The position numbers and the translations under genes are program-made. The notes under the pieces were generated by a model, which was not told the origin of the DNA, made no database searches, and saw nothing but the letters and a program-made list of their open reading frames with translations. 64,000 bases of DNA from Flavobacterium sp. 140616W15 (GTDB lineage: Bacteria > Bacteroidota > Bacteroidia > Flavobacteriales > Flavobacteriaceae). The first letter of the stretch is position 1; every line of letters begins with the position of its first letter. Location: NCBI RefSeq assembly GCF_003668995.1, contig NZ_CP033068.1, positions 3,596,001 through 3,660,000 of the forward strand, read 5' to 3'. Positions 15,983 to 23,893 of the stretch are shown piece by piece.

Positions 15983-16381
15983 ATGAAAAAATTAATCTTT
16001 ACTTTTACAATTCTACTCTTTATTTCTTGCTCATCTTCTGATTCTGAGGACAATTCATCTAAATCAGACTTTAATCCCCCTTCATGGATTCAAGGAACTT
16101 GGAAACAACAAACCGACCTCTCTACTGGTGTTGGATTTAAATTTAGCAGTAATGATTTTTGCTCTACAATTTCATCTACGCAACAGTGTCAAAAGGGATT
16201 AGTTGATTTAGCTAGAAGTGGCGGTATTATTGTTAAAGTTACCGAAACTATTTCGGATAAATATTATAGCGTAGAAATCAGCTACTCAGTAGGACAAACT
16301 ATTACTTATTCATTCAAAAAAAATTCTGCAACTAAAATACAATGGACAGAAGTTCCAGACGCAATATTTTTAAAACAGTAA
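15983..16381 (+). CDS. Small lipoprotein of the element (132 aa)
   Basis: A 132-residue protein with a clear lipoprotein signal MKKLIFTFTILLFISC (lipid Cys 16), then a Ser/Asp-rich spacer and a small domain starting PSWIQGTWKQQ. The GTWK motif and beta-rich pattern resemble lipocalin-like flavobacterial lipoproteins. It contains two Cys in FCSTISSTQQC (about residues 55-65) that could form a disulfide after export. It is the first gene of a tight group with DnaJ (17 bases on) and the KTSC-like protein. Function unknown; probably cargo of the element. Confidence 0.7.
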   Translation: MKKLIFTFTILLFISCSSSDSEDNSSKSDFNPPSWIQGTWKQQTDLSTGVGFKFSSNDFCSTISSTQQCQKGLVDLARSGGIIVKVTETISDKYYSVEISYSVGQTITYSFKKNSATKIQWTEVPDAIFLKQ

Positions 16382-16398
16382 CCCAAACCAACTAAATA

Positions 16399-16944
16399 AT
16401 GGAAAATTATTACAAAATACTAGACATAAATCCTTTAGCTAGCTTTACTGATATAAAAAAAGCTTACCGAACCTTAGCAGTAAAATATCATCCCGATAAA
16501 TCCAAAAATGAAGAAACAACAAAATTATTCATTACAATCACAGAGGCTTATGAAGTTTTAAAGGATTCAGACAAAAGAAAAGAATACGATATACTTTATA
16601 GAAATATATTTGAGAAAAAATCAACCACAACAGAACAATACAAAGCTACTGAGGAGACATGGAAAGCCCACGGAGAGTTTAAAGCTAAACAATATGCCTC
16701 TATGGGATATGAAGAATTCGCTAAAAGGGCTTTTGACGAAATATTAATAGCCAAAAAATACACTTTAAATTTTGCAGGTATAGCCTTTTGTATCTTTGCT
16801 GTTTTTACAACCCCTACAGCTTTTTCAATAGACCCTATGCTAGGAATCTGGTGTTTAATTTTGTATTCCGTTTTAGGAACAATACTATACAAAAGAACAG
16901 CCAAAGATTACAAAGATGATAGAGCTAAAAAATTTAACTCATAA
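16399..16944 (+). CDS. J-domain protein with C-terminal membrane segments
   Basis: A 181-residue protein. Residues 3-68 are a complete J domain: YKILDINPLA, the HPD motif in KYHPDKS (residues 31-33), and EAYEVLKDSDKRKEYD. There is no Gly/Phe region and no zinc-finger domain, so it is a class C J protein rather than DnaJ itself. The C-terminal half contains two hydrophobic segments (about 124-140 and 145-164), placing it in the inner membrane. The J domain would stimulate the ATPase of a chromosomal DnaK. It lies between a lipoprotein and a secreted KTSC-like protein, with gaps of 17 and 5 bases. Confidence 0.87.
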   Translation: MENYYKILDINPLASFTDIKKAYRTLAVKYHPDKSKNEETTKLFITITEAYEVLKDSDKRKEYDILYRNIFEKKSTTTEQYKATEETWKAHGEFKAKQYASMGYEEFAKRAFDEILIAKKYTLNFAGIAFCIFAVFTTPTAFSIDPMLGIWCLILYSVLGTILYKRTAKDYKDDRAKKFNS

Positions 16945-16949
16945 ATTTC

Positions 16950-17489
16950 ATGATAATGAAAGCTAAATTCAATAGCACAAACGTAAATTTCCCTATATTC
17001 GACTATCTAACACACTCATATAAAAAAAATCACTTAACAATATTATTTTTATGTTTTACAGCCTATGCAACTGCACAAAATTATATGTCAACCCCTTACA
17101 GAATTCAAGAACCAAGCTCTTCCATTAATATACCATTAATTAAAAAAGCATTAGAGAAGCGACAAAGAGATTATGATAATTCTCGAAAAATTAGTTGCTA
17201 TGATTGGATGCTATTTTTAATGAATAATGCAGATTCAAGTGATTACATTTCAATTAAATCATCGACTATGCTATCAGGAGTTAGATACTACTTTTACAAG
17301 AATACTGGATACGTTATAGTATATGTAAAAGATAACAGCTACGACTTTAATGATTCAGATGATAATGCTTACGTTTATTGCAATATTAATGAATTAAGAT
17401 GGCAAACTTTTGTACAATTTGGAACGACTAATTCATGGGGCGAGTCATTCCATTCTTACATAGAAAATTTTAAATGTGATTGCAAATAA
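16950..17489 (+). CDS. Exported protein with KTSC-like domain
   Basis: A 179-residue protein. A hydrophobic stretch at about residues 28-42 followed by ATAQN looks like a signal peptide with a long, basic n-region; a later in-frame start is possible. The mature part contains IKSSTMLSGVRYYFYKNTGY...YVYCNINELRWQTFV...GESFHSYIENF, which fits the KTSC domain layout (conserved SS, a YVYxxI segment, then S...Y). KTSC domains often occur with lysyl-tRNA synthetase-type or phage and secretion proteins, and their role is not settled. It is the last gene of the cargo group. Confidence 0.55.
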   Translation: MIMKAKFNSTNVNFPIFDYLTHSYKKNHLTILFLCFTAYATAQNYMSTPYRIQEPSSSINIPLIKKALEKRQRDYDNSRKISCYDWMLFLMNNADSSDYISIKSSTMLSGVRYYFYKNTGYVIVYVKDNSYDFNDSDDNAYVYCNINELRWQTFVQFGTTNSWGESFHSYIENFKCDCK

Positions 17490-17616
17490 CATTTAAAGGC
17501 TCCTAAAATTAAATTTTTTTTAATATCAACGCGTTAAAAAAGAAGGCTAAAAAAACTACCCCCTATCTTTTCTTCCTTTTTTATAAAAAGAAGCTTAGAA
17601 CACTTAAAAACACGTC

Positions 17617-19050
17617 TTAAACCCAGTCCTTACTCTTTATAACAGGCACAAATCCCAACTCGGCTGTTAAAGTAGTTTTTACAAACTCATCTACAAGGTT
17701 TAAATTTGACTCAGTTGTACAAATACAATCGTGCAAAGTAAAAAACGGCACTTTTTTAAACTTGTTTTTCAATCTTCGTGCAACAATTTTTAGCATAAAA
17801 TATGATTCAGTTTGCAACATCAAATGTGAAAAATCTTCATGATGTCTTTCCTTAATCTTACTTACGAATTCAAAAATAGTTGGATACAAACTTTTAAAAG
17901 CCATTTCTTCATATAAAAACATTTTGTTTTTAGCATTTAGCATTTTTAATATCACATCTTTGGCATAGTCTTTTGTCACTTTTTCAGGATATGATTTTCG
18001 ACCATAGTTCTTGTAACTATCTTGTGGGAAGTAATATTCTTCATATTGCCATTGATGATAAGTACTTATATAAGTTGAATTATCAAAAGTATGTTCTACT
18101 TTATAAAACTCCTCTAATTTGGAAATAAAACTACTGTAAAAACCTCCCGATAAAATCTTACTTCCAAAATCTTGAATCTCTTTATTATCAATACTTACAG
18201 CTTCTTTTGAGAATATATAATGATAATAGAAAGATTTAGTATTATTAATTACTTTATCTAATAGAGAATTAGAATTCCTATAATTGCTAATAAGATAAAA
18301 CAGAAAAGTAGGAACTGATGCTGAAATATCAATCTCTGAAATTATCTCCCCGTCGTATCTCAAAAACGGTCTGAATTCTTTTGAAAATCCTGTAATGTTA
18401 GAATGAAATCGTCCGTCTGTTTTGGAGTTGTGACTCATATAATAAGTTCCGTTTTGTATTCTTAGAATCTTAAAAGCATCTACAAGATAATTTTTCATAT
18501 TTCCTTTTTCCTCAAGTAAATCGGAATTATGATTTAACGCATCTTGAAACTGAATTGTTAATCTTTTGGAGTCAAAATATTCGGTTAAAAAATTAAAATT
18601 TTTCTCAACTTCAGGTTTTAGTATTAACTTATTTTTGTTGTTTAATTTCTTAACCAATAACCTATCTGTTACCACATACGGCTCTAATTGCTCCCAATAG
18701 TAAAACGGTCTGAATCGATAACCATAACATTTCCCTTCTGAATAATCATCTCTTTCCAAAACATTACCAATGCAAGGAAAGTTTTCACATAAATAACGAA
18801 TATGAAAACGGTAACTTTTATTATAACTTTCTAGTATTTTTGAAGATAATCGATTGTAACTATTGTACAAGTTAGTGTCGCCATATTTTTCAATTCTACT
18901 TGCCATTTGTTCTAATACAAAATGAATTAATAAATAAGCAAAATCAATATTAAAATCTTTAATTGTACGGCTTTCATATTCTGGCGGGAACTGCTTCACT
19001 CGTTCTTCAATATTTATGTTTTTTAGTTTTAATATGATGTATTCTGTCAT
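17617..19050 (-). CDS. Divergent protein with family-A-polymerase-like palm motifs (candidate replicase)
   Basis: A 477-residue protein with no signal or membrane segment. The C-terminal half contains motifs in the order found in single-subunit polymerases: GRFHSNITGF (R214 on), then motif A-like ISEIDISASVPTFL with D241, a Lys/Arg-rich helix around 351-372 (RKSYPEKVTKDYAKDV), HLMLQTESYFMLKIVARRL (409-427), and motif C-like FFTLHDCICTT with H440-D441. In DNA polymerase I the matching parts are DYSQIELR, the O helix, the PMQGTAADI segment and VHDE; T7-type RNA polymerases have similar D and HD motifs. The two Asp would bind catalytic metals. The N-terminal 200 residues are unrecognised and I see no exonuclease. 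It lies downstream of an excisionase-like gene, suggesting an element replication protein. Confidence 0.6.
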   Translation of the reverse strand: MTEYIILKLKNINIEERVKQFPPEYESRTIKDFNIDFAYLLIHFVLEQMASRIEKYGDTNLYNSYNRLSSKILESYNKSYRFHIRYLCENFPCIGNVLERDDYSEGKCYGYRFRPFYYWEQLEPYVVTDRLLVKKLNNKNKLILKPEVEKNFNFLTEYFDSKRLTIQFQDALNHNSDLLEEKGNMKNYLVDAFKILRIQNGTYYMSHNSKTDGRFHSNITGFSKEFRPFLRYDGEIISEIDISASVPTFLFYLISNYRNSNSLLDKVINNTKSFYYHYIFSKEAVSIDNKEIQDFGSKILSGGFYSSFISKLEEFYKVEHTFDNSTYISTYHQWQYEEYYFPQDSYKNYGRKSYPEKVTKDYAKDVILKMLNAKNKMFLYEEMAFKSLYPTIFEFVSKIKERHHEDFSHLMLQTESYFMLKIVARRLKNKFKKVPFFTLHDCICTTESNLNLVDEFVKTTLTAELGFVPVIKSKDWV

Positions 19051-19160
19051 TGTCTGTAGTTGAAAAAAGACATAGCGAAGCCCTGATGTGTAAGAACATC
19101 GCTAATGTCATTGTGATTAAATGGATTTATTTAGGCAGATTTGCCAATGGAGTTTAACCT

Positions 19161-19451
19161 CTATGCGACGGATTTCAATTTATCCATCACATCGTTTTTT
19201 AGATAATAGACTTTTGAGCCTATTTTTTTTGCTACAAGGATATTTTGTTTATTCCAATGAAATAAAGTCGTTAAACTTACCCCTAAAAGCTTTGAAGTTT
19301 CACTCCTTGAAATAATTCTATTTTCTTCTTTTTCAGGCTGTAAATTCATCAAACTGATAACTTTTTTTAGCTCTAATGAAACTGCTTCTGAAATAAGGTT
19401 TGCTAAATCTGTTTTGGTCAGATCAATTAATCGAATGTTGTTTTCTGTCAT
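19161..19451 (-). CDS. Excisionase-like HTH protein (MerR-type, 96 aa)
   Basis: A 96-residue protein. The C-terminal half is a winged HTH of the helix-turn-helix/excisionase family: ISRSETSKLLGVSLTTLFHW, then KIGSKVYYLKNDVMDKL. The N-terminal half is a helical, coiled region (LTKTDLANLISEAVSLELKK). Bacteroidota elements commonly encode such a protein in front of their replication or mobilisation genes, where it acts as excisionase or activator. It lies between the 592-aa unknown (upstream) and the polymerase-like protein (downstream), all on the minus strand. Confidence 0.87.
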   Translation of the reverse strand: MTENNIRLIDLTKTDLANLISEAVSLELKKVISLMNLQPEKEENRIISRSETSKLLGVSLTTLFHWNKQNILVAKKIGSKVYYLKNDVMDKLKSVA

Positions 19452-19536
19452 TTGTATTTATTGTTAAATATTATTCTACAAATGTCATAATAAAGAGTAA
19501 GGTGTAAAACGGTGGAGTTTGTGGAGTATAGGATTT

Positions 19537-21315
19537 CTAATTAATGAGGTTTAATTTCATTAAAATAGTATTTACATTTTTATTAGTGCGTTCTTTAAAT
19601 GGATAATAACTCGACTGTACATTATTCCGATTTGTATGATTATTTTCAAAGGTTTTAATTTTCATTTCAGTTACATCTTCACAATTACTTTTAGAAAAAC
19701 AATTTAATAATTTTGCAATTTCCGAACCTGTTTTAAATTCCGTTTCTGCGAGGTGGCTAATTAAGCCTATTTTAAAACAAAAATTGTAATATTGAGTAGC
19801 AACTGTAATAATATCGTATTTAATATCTGTTGACTTTAAGTGAATTCGAAAAATGGTTGCTACAATAGACTGCTGCTTTTCTACCTCAGGATATTTTTCT
19901 TGTAAAACTTTATAAAAACCGCATTCAGTCAATTTTTCTATTGCTTCAGATAAAAATTCAGCTTTTGAGGTTGCTTCAGTTTTAAATTTTAAAATTAAAT
20001 CTGTTTTCAAATTAATATCCAATTTTTTCAAATTCCTTGAAAATTCAGTCTCATGATATTCCTCAACATAATAAAAAGAGAATTCTTTTTTTATTTTTTC
20101 AATAAAACTCTCTTTTCTTTCATAAACGACATCCATTACTTCTGTAATCAATGTATTATGCTTTATGCTCTTATAAGATACAATGACAAAATCATTTTCA
20201 TCGAAACGATTTAACAAATCTAAATTACTCTTCTCCCATTTTTTAATTAACGTAAAATTTATAAGGTGTTTTATATTTTCAATTTTATCAATGTTTGTAG
20301 ATATAAATTCAGGTATAAGTTTTAAAATTTCATTCTCAATATCTATTAACTTGTGCTTGGCGACATCCTTAAAATCATTTTTATAGGTTATAAAATCTTC
20401 ATAATTTAATTTTTGAAATTTCCAGGTTTTCATATCATCAGATAATTCACAGGCATAATGATAAAAGTCATTTTCATCGTAGTTGTTGTTTATTCTGTCT
20501 TGGAAATTAAATTGGGACAAAGACAACCTAATTTCATCAATTGCATATGTACAATCAAGTTCTTTATCGTAAATTGGATTCTCAAAAGTTATTGTAACAA
20601 TCTGACCTTCTAGTATTGGTTCTAAACTATAAAGACTGAATATATCATAGTCATTAATATATTCCAGAAGCAAATCATTATTATTTATATTTGAATACTT
20701 ATTTCTAATACTATTATCAAGCGTTACCATCTTTTGTAACTCAAAACATTGAGGGAGTAAATCAAAATATTCGCTTTTAAGCTGATTGTATGTTTTAGAA
20801 TATGATTCTAAATAGCTACTGCTAACCAATTTTATAAAATCATTTGAATTTGGAATCAAAGACTTTAGATAATCCTCTGATTTAATTAAGTTTTCAATTT
20901 TATTTTTGAAATATTTATTAAATTTTAAATCAGAATTTGAATTTTCTAATGTATTCTCAATTTCTTTTACAAAACTCTTTTCTTGATTTAATAGCAATTT
21001 GCCTAATTCACTCTTAAAAACATCTAAATCAATATTGCTTAGTAAATAAGCATAATCAATATTGTGAATTAAATTAGTTTTAGATATGATATTACACTTT
21101 ATTCCTGTTAATAATTCCTCTGTTGATAATTCCAAAAAAAAACTTTCTTCTCCTTCATTATCAGAAAATTTATTTCTAAATCTCATTGATTCAAGAATAA
21201 CTTTTTTACTCAATTTAAATTCATATAAATGTTCCATAAAATCATCATCTAAAAATTCAATATCTGGCGTATAAATTTTTTGAATGTCTTCAATTGAATT
21301 TAAAATGTAATTCAT
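19537..21315 (-). CDS. Large unknown protein of the element (592 aa)
   Basis: A 592-residue soluble protein, rich in Asn, Lys, Asp and Glu, with no signal, membrane segment or metal motif that I can recognise. Secondary-structure cues suggest mostly helices with one beta-rich portion around residues 235-270 (GQIVTITFENPIYDKELDCT). The last 130 residues (ECGFYKVLQEKYP... FKTGSEIAKLLNCFS... NVNTILMKLN) recall the C-terminus of RteC-type regulators of Bacteroidota elements, but the length is about twice theirs and the match is weak. It is the first gene of a minus-strand group that continues with the HTH protein (85 bases) and the polymerase-like protein. Confidence 0.7.
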   Translation of the reverse strand: MNYILNSIEDIQKIYTPDIEFLDDDFMEHLYEFKLSKKVILESMRFRNKFSDNEGEESFFLELSTEELLTGIKCNIISKTNLIHNIDYAYLLSNIDLDVFKSELGKLLLNQEKSFVKEIENTLENSNSDLKFNKYFKNKIENLIKSEDYLKSLIPNSNDFIKLVSSSYLESYSKTYNQLKSEYFDLLPQCFELQKMVTLDNSIRNKYSNINNNDLLLEYINDYDIFSLYSLEPILEGQIVTITFENPIYDKELDCTYAIDEIRLSLSQFNFQDRINNNYDENDFYHYACELSDDMKTWKFQKLNYEDFITYKNDFKDVAKHKLIDIENEILKLIPEFISTNIDKIENIKHLINFTLIKKWEKSNLDLLNRFDENDFVIVSYKSIKHNTLITEVMDVVYERKESFIEKIKKEFSFYYVEEYHETEFSRNLKKLDINLKTDLILKFKTEATSKAEFLSEAIEKLTECGFYKVLQEKYPEVEKQQSIVATIFRIHLKSTDIKYDIITVATQYYNFCFKIGLISHLAETEFKTGSEIAKLLNCFSKSNCEDVTEMKIKTFENNHTNRNNVQSSYYPFKERTNKNVNTILMKLNLIN

Positions 21316-21363
21316 AATTAGGGATGTAATAAAATAAATATTAATTGTTCTGTTCTTCTAACA

Positions 21364-21392
21364 CAAAGTTATTATATAGTAGTTATTTCAAA
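21364..21392 (-). promoter_or_regulatory. Candidate promoter of the minus-strand replication group
   Basis: On the minus strand TTTG (21389-21392) and TAACTTTG (21364-21371) are 17 bases apart, fitting TTTG-N17/23-TAnnTTTG, about 49 bases before the start of the 592-aa gene. Confidence 0.5.
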
Positions 21393-21767
21393 AATACAAC
21401 TTTTTGGAAAAAAAATTAAATTTATACCCCTCTCTTATTAGTCTTGTCTCTTAGACTTAGGGTTAAAAATTGTTTTTTTACGGGCACCCCCCTTTTTTTA
21501 TAGGGAAACATAAACCATCACAATAAAATGATTTACGCAGAGATTCAAACAAACACATTTACCTAAATACGGAAAAACTAAATTCCAAAACATCTTTATT
21601 GTTCTAAGTCAAAATGTACAGAAGTAGATTAAAATGATTACAAAAGAGGCTATTTAACTACTTTTAACATATTACATAAATCTAATTCAATTACATAAAA
21701 ATAGATTCACTTTAGTTACCCAAGGTAAAACGGGGTTGTTTTTAGGGGAATAAAAAGAAACAAAAAA
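21393..21767. other. Gene-free right end of the element
   Basis: No gene is visible in these 375 bases. They contain homopolymer-rich stretches (for example GGGCACCCCCC before a T run near 21480-21500) and TTTAGGGGAATAAA near 21741, which resembles TTATTAGGGGAATTAAA near 12794 at the other end of the element. These could be arm-type binding sites of the integrase. Confidence 0.4.
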
Positions 21768-21798
21768 CCCTATTTACTTGAATTTCAAATAAATAGGG
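21768..21798 (-). terminator. Terminator of tRNA-Leu
   Basis: CCCTATTTA (21768-21776) pairs with TAAATAGGG (21790-21798), with a further possible pairing in the loop, followed on the minus strand by a T run. It is the counterpart of the hairpin at 12602-12631. Confidence 0.75.
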
Positions 21799-21799
21799 A

Positions 21800-21821
21800 T
21801 AGTAAGTAGTGCGGATAATAG
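21800..21821. other. Right attachment site (att), overlapping tRNA-Leu 3' end
   Basis: Exact copy of 12634-12655; here it overlaps the 3' end of the intact tRNA-Leu gene, so the tRNA is restored after integration. Confidence 0.88.
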
Positions 21822-21891
21822 GACTCGAACCTACACGCCTTGCGGCACCAGATCCTAAGTCTGGCATGTCTACCAATTTCACCATATCCGC
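21810..21891 (-). tRNA. tRNA-Leu(UAG)
   Basis: The minus strand folds into a full tRNA: acceptor arms GCGGATA and TATCCGC, anticodon stem CCAGA/TCTGG with loop CTTAGGA (anticodon TAG, reading CUA), a short variable arm with CCGCAAGG, and T arm GTAGGTTCGAGTCCTAT. The discriminator base is A (21810). CCA is not encoded. It is the integration target of the element on its 3' side. Confidence 0.95.
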
Positions 21892-22000
21892 TCAATTGTG
21901 GGTGCAAAGATAGTCATAACTTTGACATTACAAAGCATTTTTGAAAAAAAATATTAATTCTATTTTTCGTATTTTTGAAATTCTATAAAAATCAATTTAA

Positions 22001-23392
22001 ATGGACACTATAAAAGCATACGTTCAAGAACACAAAGAACGCTTTATCAATGAGTTAATAGAATTATTAAAAATTCCTTCAGTAAGTGCAGATACAGCAT
22101 ACTCACAAGACGTAATTGACACATCCGAGGCAGTAAAGGCAAGTTTAGAGAAAGCGGGATGCGATTTTGTCGAAATTTGCGACACTCCGGGTTACCCAAT
22201 TGTATATGGAGAGAAAATAATCGACCCAAATTTACCTACCGTATTAGTTTACGGACATTATGATGTTCAGCCACCAGATCCGATCGAGCTATGGACATCT
22301 CCACCATTTGAACCAGTTATTAAAAAAACAGAAATTCACCCAGAAGGAGCCATTTTTGCTCGTGGTGCTTGCGATGACAAAGGACAAATGTACATGCACG
22401 TAAAAGCATTAGAATATATGGTACAAAGCAACACTTTGCCTTGTAACGTAAAATTCATGATAGAAGGTGAAGAAGAAGTAGGATCTAAAAGTTTAGGATG
22501 GTTTGTAGAGCGCAATCAAGAAAAACTAAAAAATGATGTGATCTTAATTTCTGACACAGGAATGATTTCAAATCAGCAACCATCAATAACAACAGGATTA
22601 CGTGGCTTAAGCTATGTAGAAGTTGAAGTTACTGGACCAAACCGCGATTTGCACTCTGGTTTATACGGAGGAGCAGTTGCAAACCCAATTAATATACTTG
22701 CTAAAATGATTGCTTCACTTCATGATGAAGACAACCATATTACCATTCCAGGATTCTATGATAACGTACAAGAATTATCACTAGAAGAAAGAGCCGAAAT
22801 GGCAAAAGCACCATTTAGCTTAGAGAAATACAAAAAAGCATTAGACTTAAATGATGTTTACGGCGAAAAAGGATACGTAACAAACGAACGCAACTCTATT
22901 AGACCAACACTTGATGTAAACGGAATTTGGGGCGGATACACAGGCGAAGGAGCAAAAACTGTTATTGCTAGTAAAGCTTTCGCAAAAATATCTATGCGTT
23001 TGGTTCCAAATCAAGATTGGGAGCACATTACAGAGTTATTCACAAAACACTTTACAAGCATTGCCCCTGCTGGCGTAACTGTAAAAGTAACTCCTCATCA
23101 TGGTGGTCAAGGATACGTAACACCTATTGACAGCATTGGTTACAAAGCAGCAAATATGGCGTATACCGAAACTTTTGGAGTTCCTGCAATTCCAGTTCGT
23201 TCAGGAGGGAGTATTCCGATTGTGGCTTTATTCGAAAAAGAATTAAAAAGCAAAACAATCCTAATGGGATTCGGACTAGACAGCGATGCAATTCACTCAC
23301 CAAACGAACATTTTGGAATCTTCAATTACCTAAAAGGAATCGAAACTATTCCGTTATTCTATAAATATTTTGTAGAATTATCTAAAAAATAA
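22001..23392 (+). CDS. M20-family dipeptidase
   Basis: A 463-residue cytosolic metallopeptidase of the M20 family (dipeptidase/carnosinase type). Zinc-site motifs are all present: GHYDVQ (His and Asp), ARGACDDKG (bridging Asp), EGEEEVGS (catalytic Glu and Glu ligand), SDTG and the C-terminal HSPNE (His). The lid or dimerisation domain lies between about residues 205 and 360. The length is normal. It hydrolyses di- or short peptides. A TATTTTTG box at 21970-21977, 23 bases before the ATG, fits the Bacteroidota -7 element. The gene stands alone, and the terminator at 23497 lies 105 bases after its stop. Confidence 0.92.
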   Translation: MDTIKAYVQEHKERFINELIELLKIPSVSADTAYSQDVIDTSEAVKASLEKAGCDFVEICDTPGYPIVYGEKIIDPNLPTVLVYGHYDVQPPDPIELWTSPPFEPVIKKTEIHPEGAIFARGACDDKGQMYMHVKALEYMVQSNTLPCNVKFMIEGEEEVGSKSLGWFVERNQEKLKNDVILISDTGMISNQQPSITTGLRGLSYVEVEVTGPNRDLHSGLYGGAVANPINILAKMIASLHDEDNHITIPGFYDNVQELSLEERAEMAKAPFSLEKYKKALDLNDVYGEKGYVTNERNSIRPTLDVNGIWGGYTGEGAKTVIASKAFAKISMRLVPNQDWEHITELFTKHFTSIAPAGVTVKVTPHHGGQGYVTPIDSIGYKAANMAYTETFGVPAIPVRSGGSIPIVALFEKELKSKTILMGFGLDSDAIHSPNEHFGIFNYLKGIETIPLFYKYFVELSKK

Positions 23393-23833
23393 GCTAATGA
23401 CAAAGTGAAAATTTACCGCAAAGAACGCTCCGTTTTTTCGCTAAGTTCACAAAGCTTTCCTAAATATTTTTAAAACCTGTTAGGTATAAAAATCCAAAAT
23501 CCGTTCAGTAATGAGCGGATTTTTTTATGGCATCCATACTAACGTGAGCGCAATATTATTAAGTTAAGCTTTTTGGACTAAATTTTTTCTCGCCAAGTCG
23601 CCAAGTTTAAATATGATTTCTTTGCGATTTTGCGCCTTTGTGAGAGATTTATTCTGCAAAACATTGCAACTGTTTCCTTAATTTAATGCATTGAACGTGA
23701 ACACGGGGATTAGCGTCAGCAAAAAAAATACTCGTCACCATTAAAACGCACTGCGGTGCGCCTCTACAGAAAACCTTTGTCCCTTTGACTCTAAAACCTT
23801 TTAACTCCTAAAAATCAAAATATTAAAAAATAA
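23393..23833. repeat. Intergenic region with degenerate CGCAAAG-type repeats
   Basis: No gene is visible in this stretch. It carries two blocks, 23411-23455 and 23583-23652, of words such as ACCGCAAAG, TCGCTAAGTTCACAAAG and CGCCAAGTCGCCAAG. Similar blocks occur at 38148, 39212, 39326, 41231, 50766 and 50985 in this window, always between genes. Confidence 0.6.
23497..23526 (+). terminator. Rho-independent terminator
   Basis: AATCCGTTCA and TGAGCGGATT form a stem with one G-T pair and a short loop, followed by six T. It lies downstream of the dipeptidase gene. Confidence 0.75.
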
Positions 23834-23868
23834 TTTGCATATTAAAATTTTAACTCTACATTTGTAGA
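23834..23868 (+). promoter_or_regulatory. Promoter with overlapping BlaI/MecI-type operator
   Basis: TTTG at 23834-23837, exactly 19 bases, then TACATTTG at 23857-23864: a perfect Bacteroidota promoter. The -7 box is embedded in the dyad TCTACATTTGTAGA (23855-23868), whose core TACATTTGTA is the known half-site arrangement of BlaI/MecI operators. The BlaI-family repressor encoded at 24341 is the obvious candidate to bind it. Confidence 0.75.
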
Positions 23869-23893
23869 ACATAATCTATAAACGTAGAACGAT

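Larger units (their letters stand above)
12634..21821. mobile_element. Integrative element in tRNA-Leu(UAG), about 9.2 kb
   Basis: Bounded by an exact 22-bp direct repeat, 9166 bases from copy to copy, formed from the 3' end of the tRNA-Leu gene. It contains a tyrosine integrase next to one end, a mobile mystery protein A/B pair, an XRE regulator, a three-gene cargo group, and a minus-strand group with an excisionase-like HTH protein and a polymerase-like protein. I find no relaxase, coupling protein, capsid or portal gene, so it looks neither conjugative nor like a complete phage. The intact tRNA lies at the right end with its own terminator, and the left end keeps the displaced original terminator. 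Confidence 0.85.

Noticed and set aside
19121..19315. Plus-strand open frame over the HTH gene
   Set aside because: Antisense to a clear excisionase-like gene and without family resemblance.
12634..21821. Element as a prophage or conjugative element
   Set aside because: No terminase, portal, capsid, relaxase, coupling protein or Tra genes can be seen.
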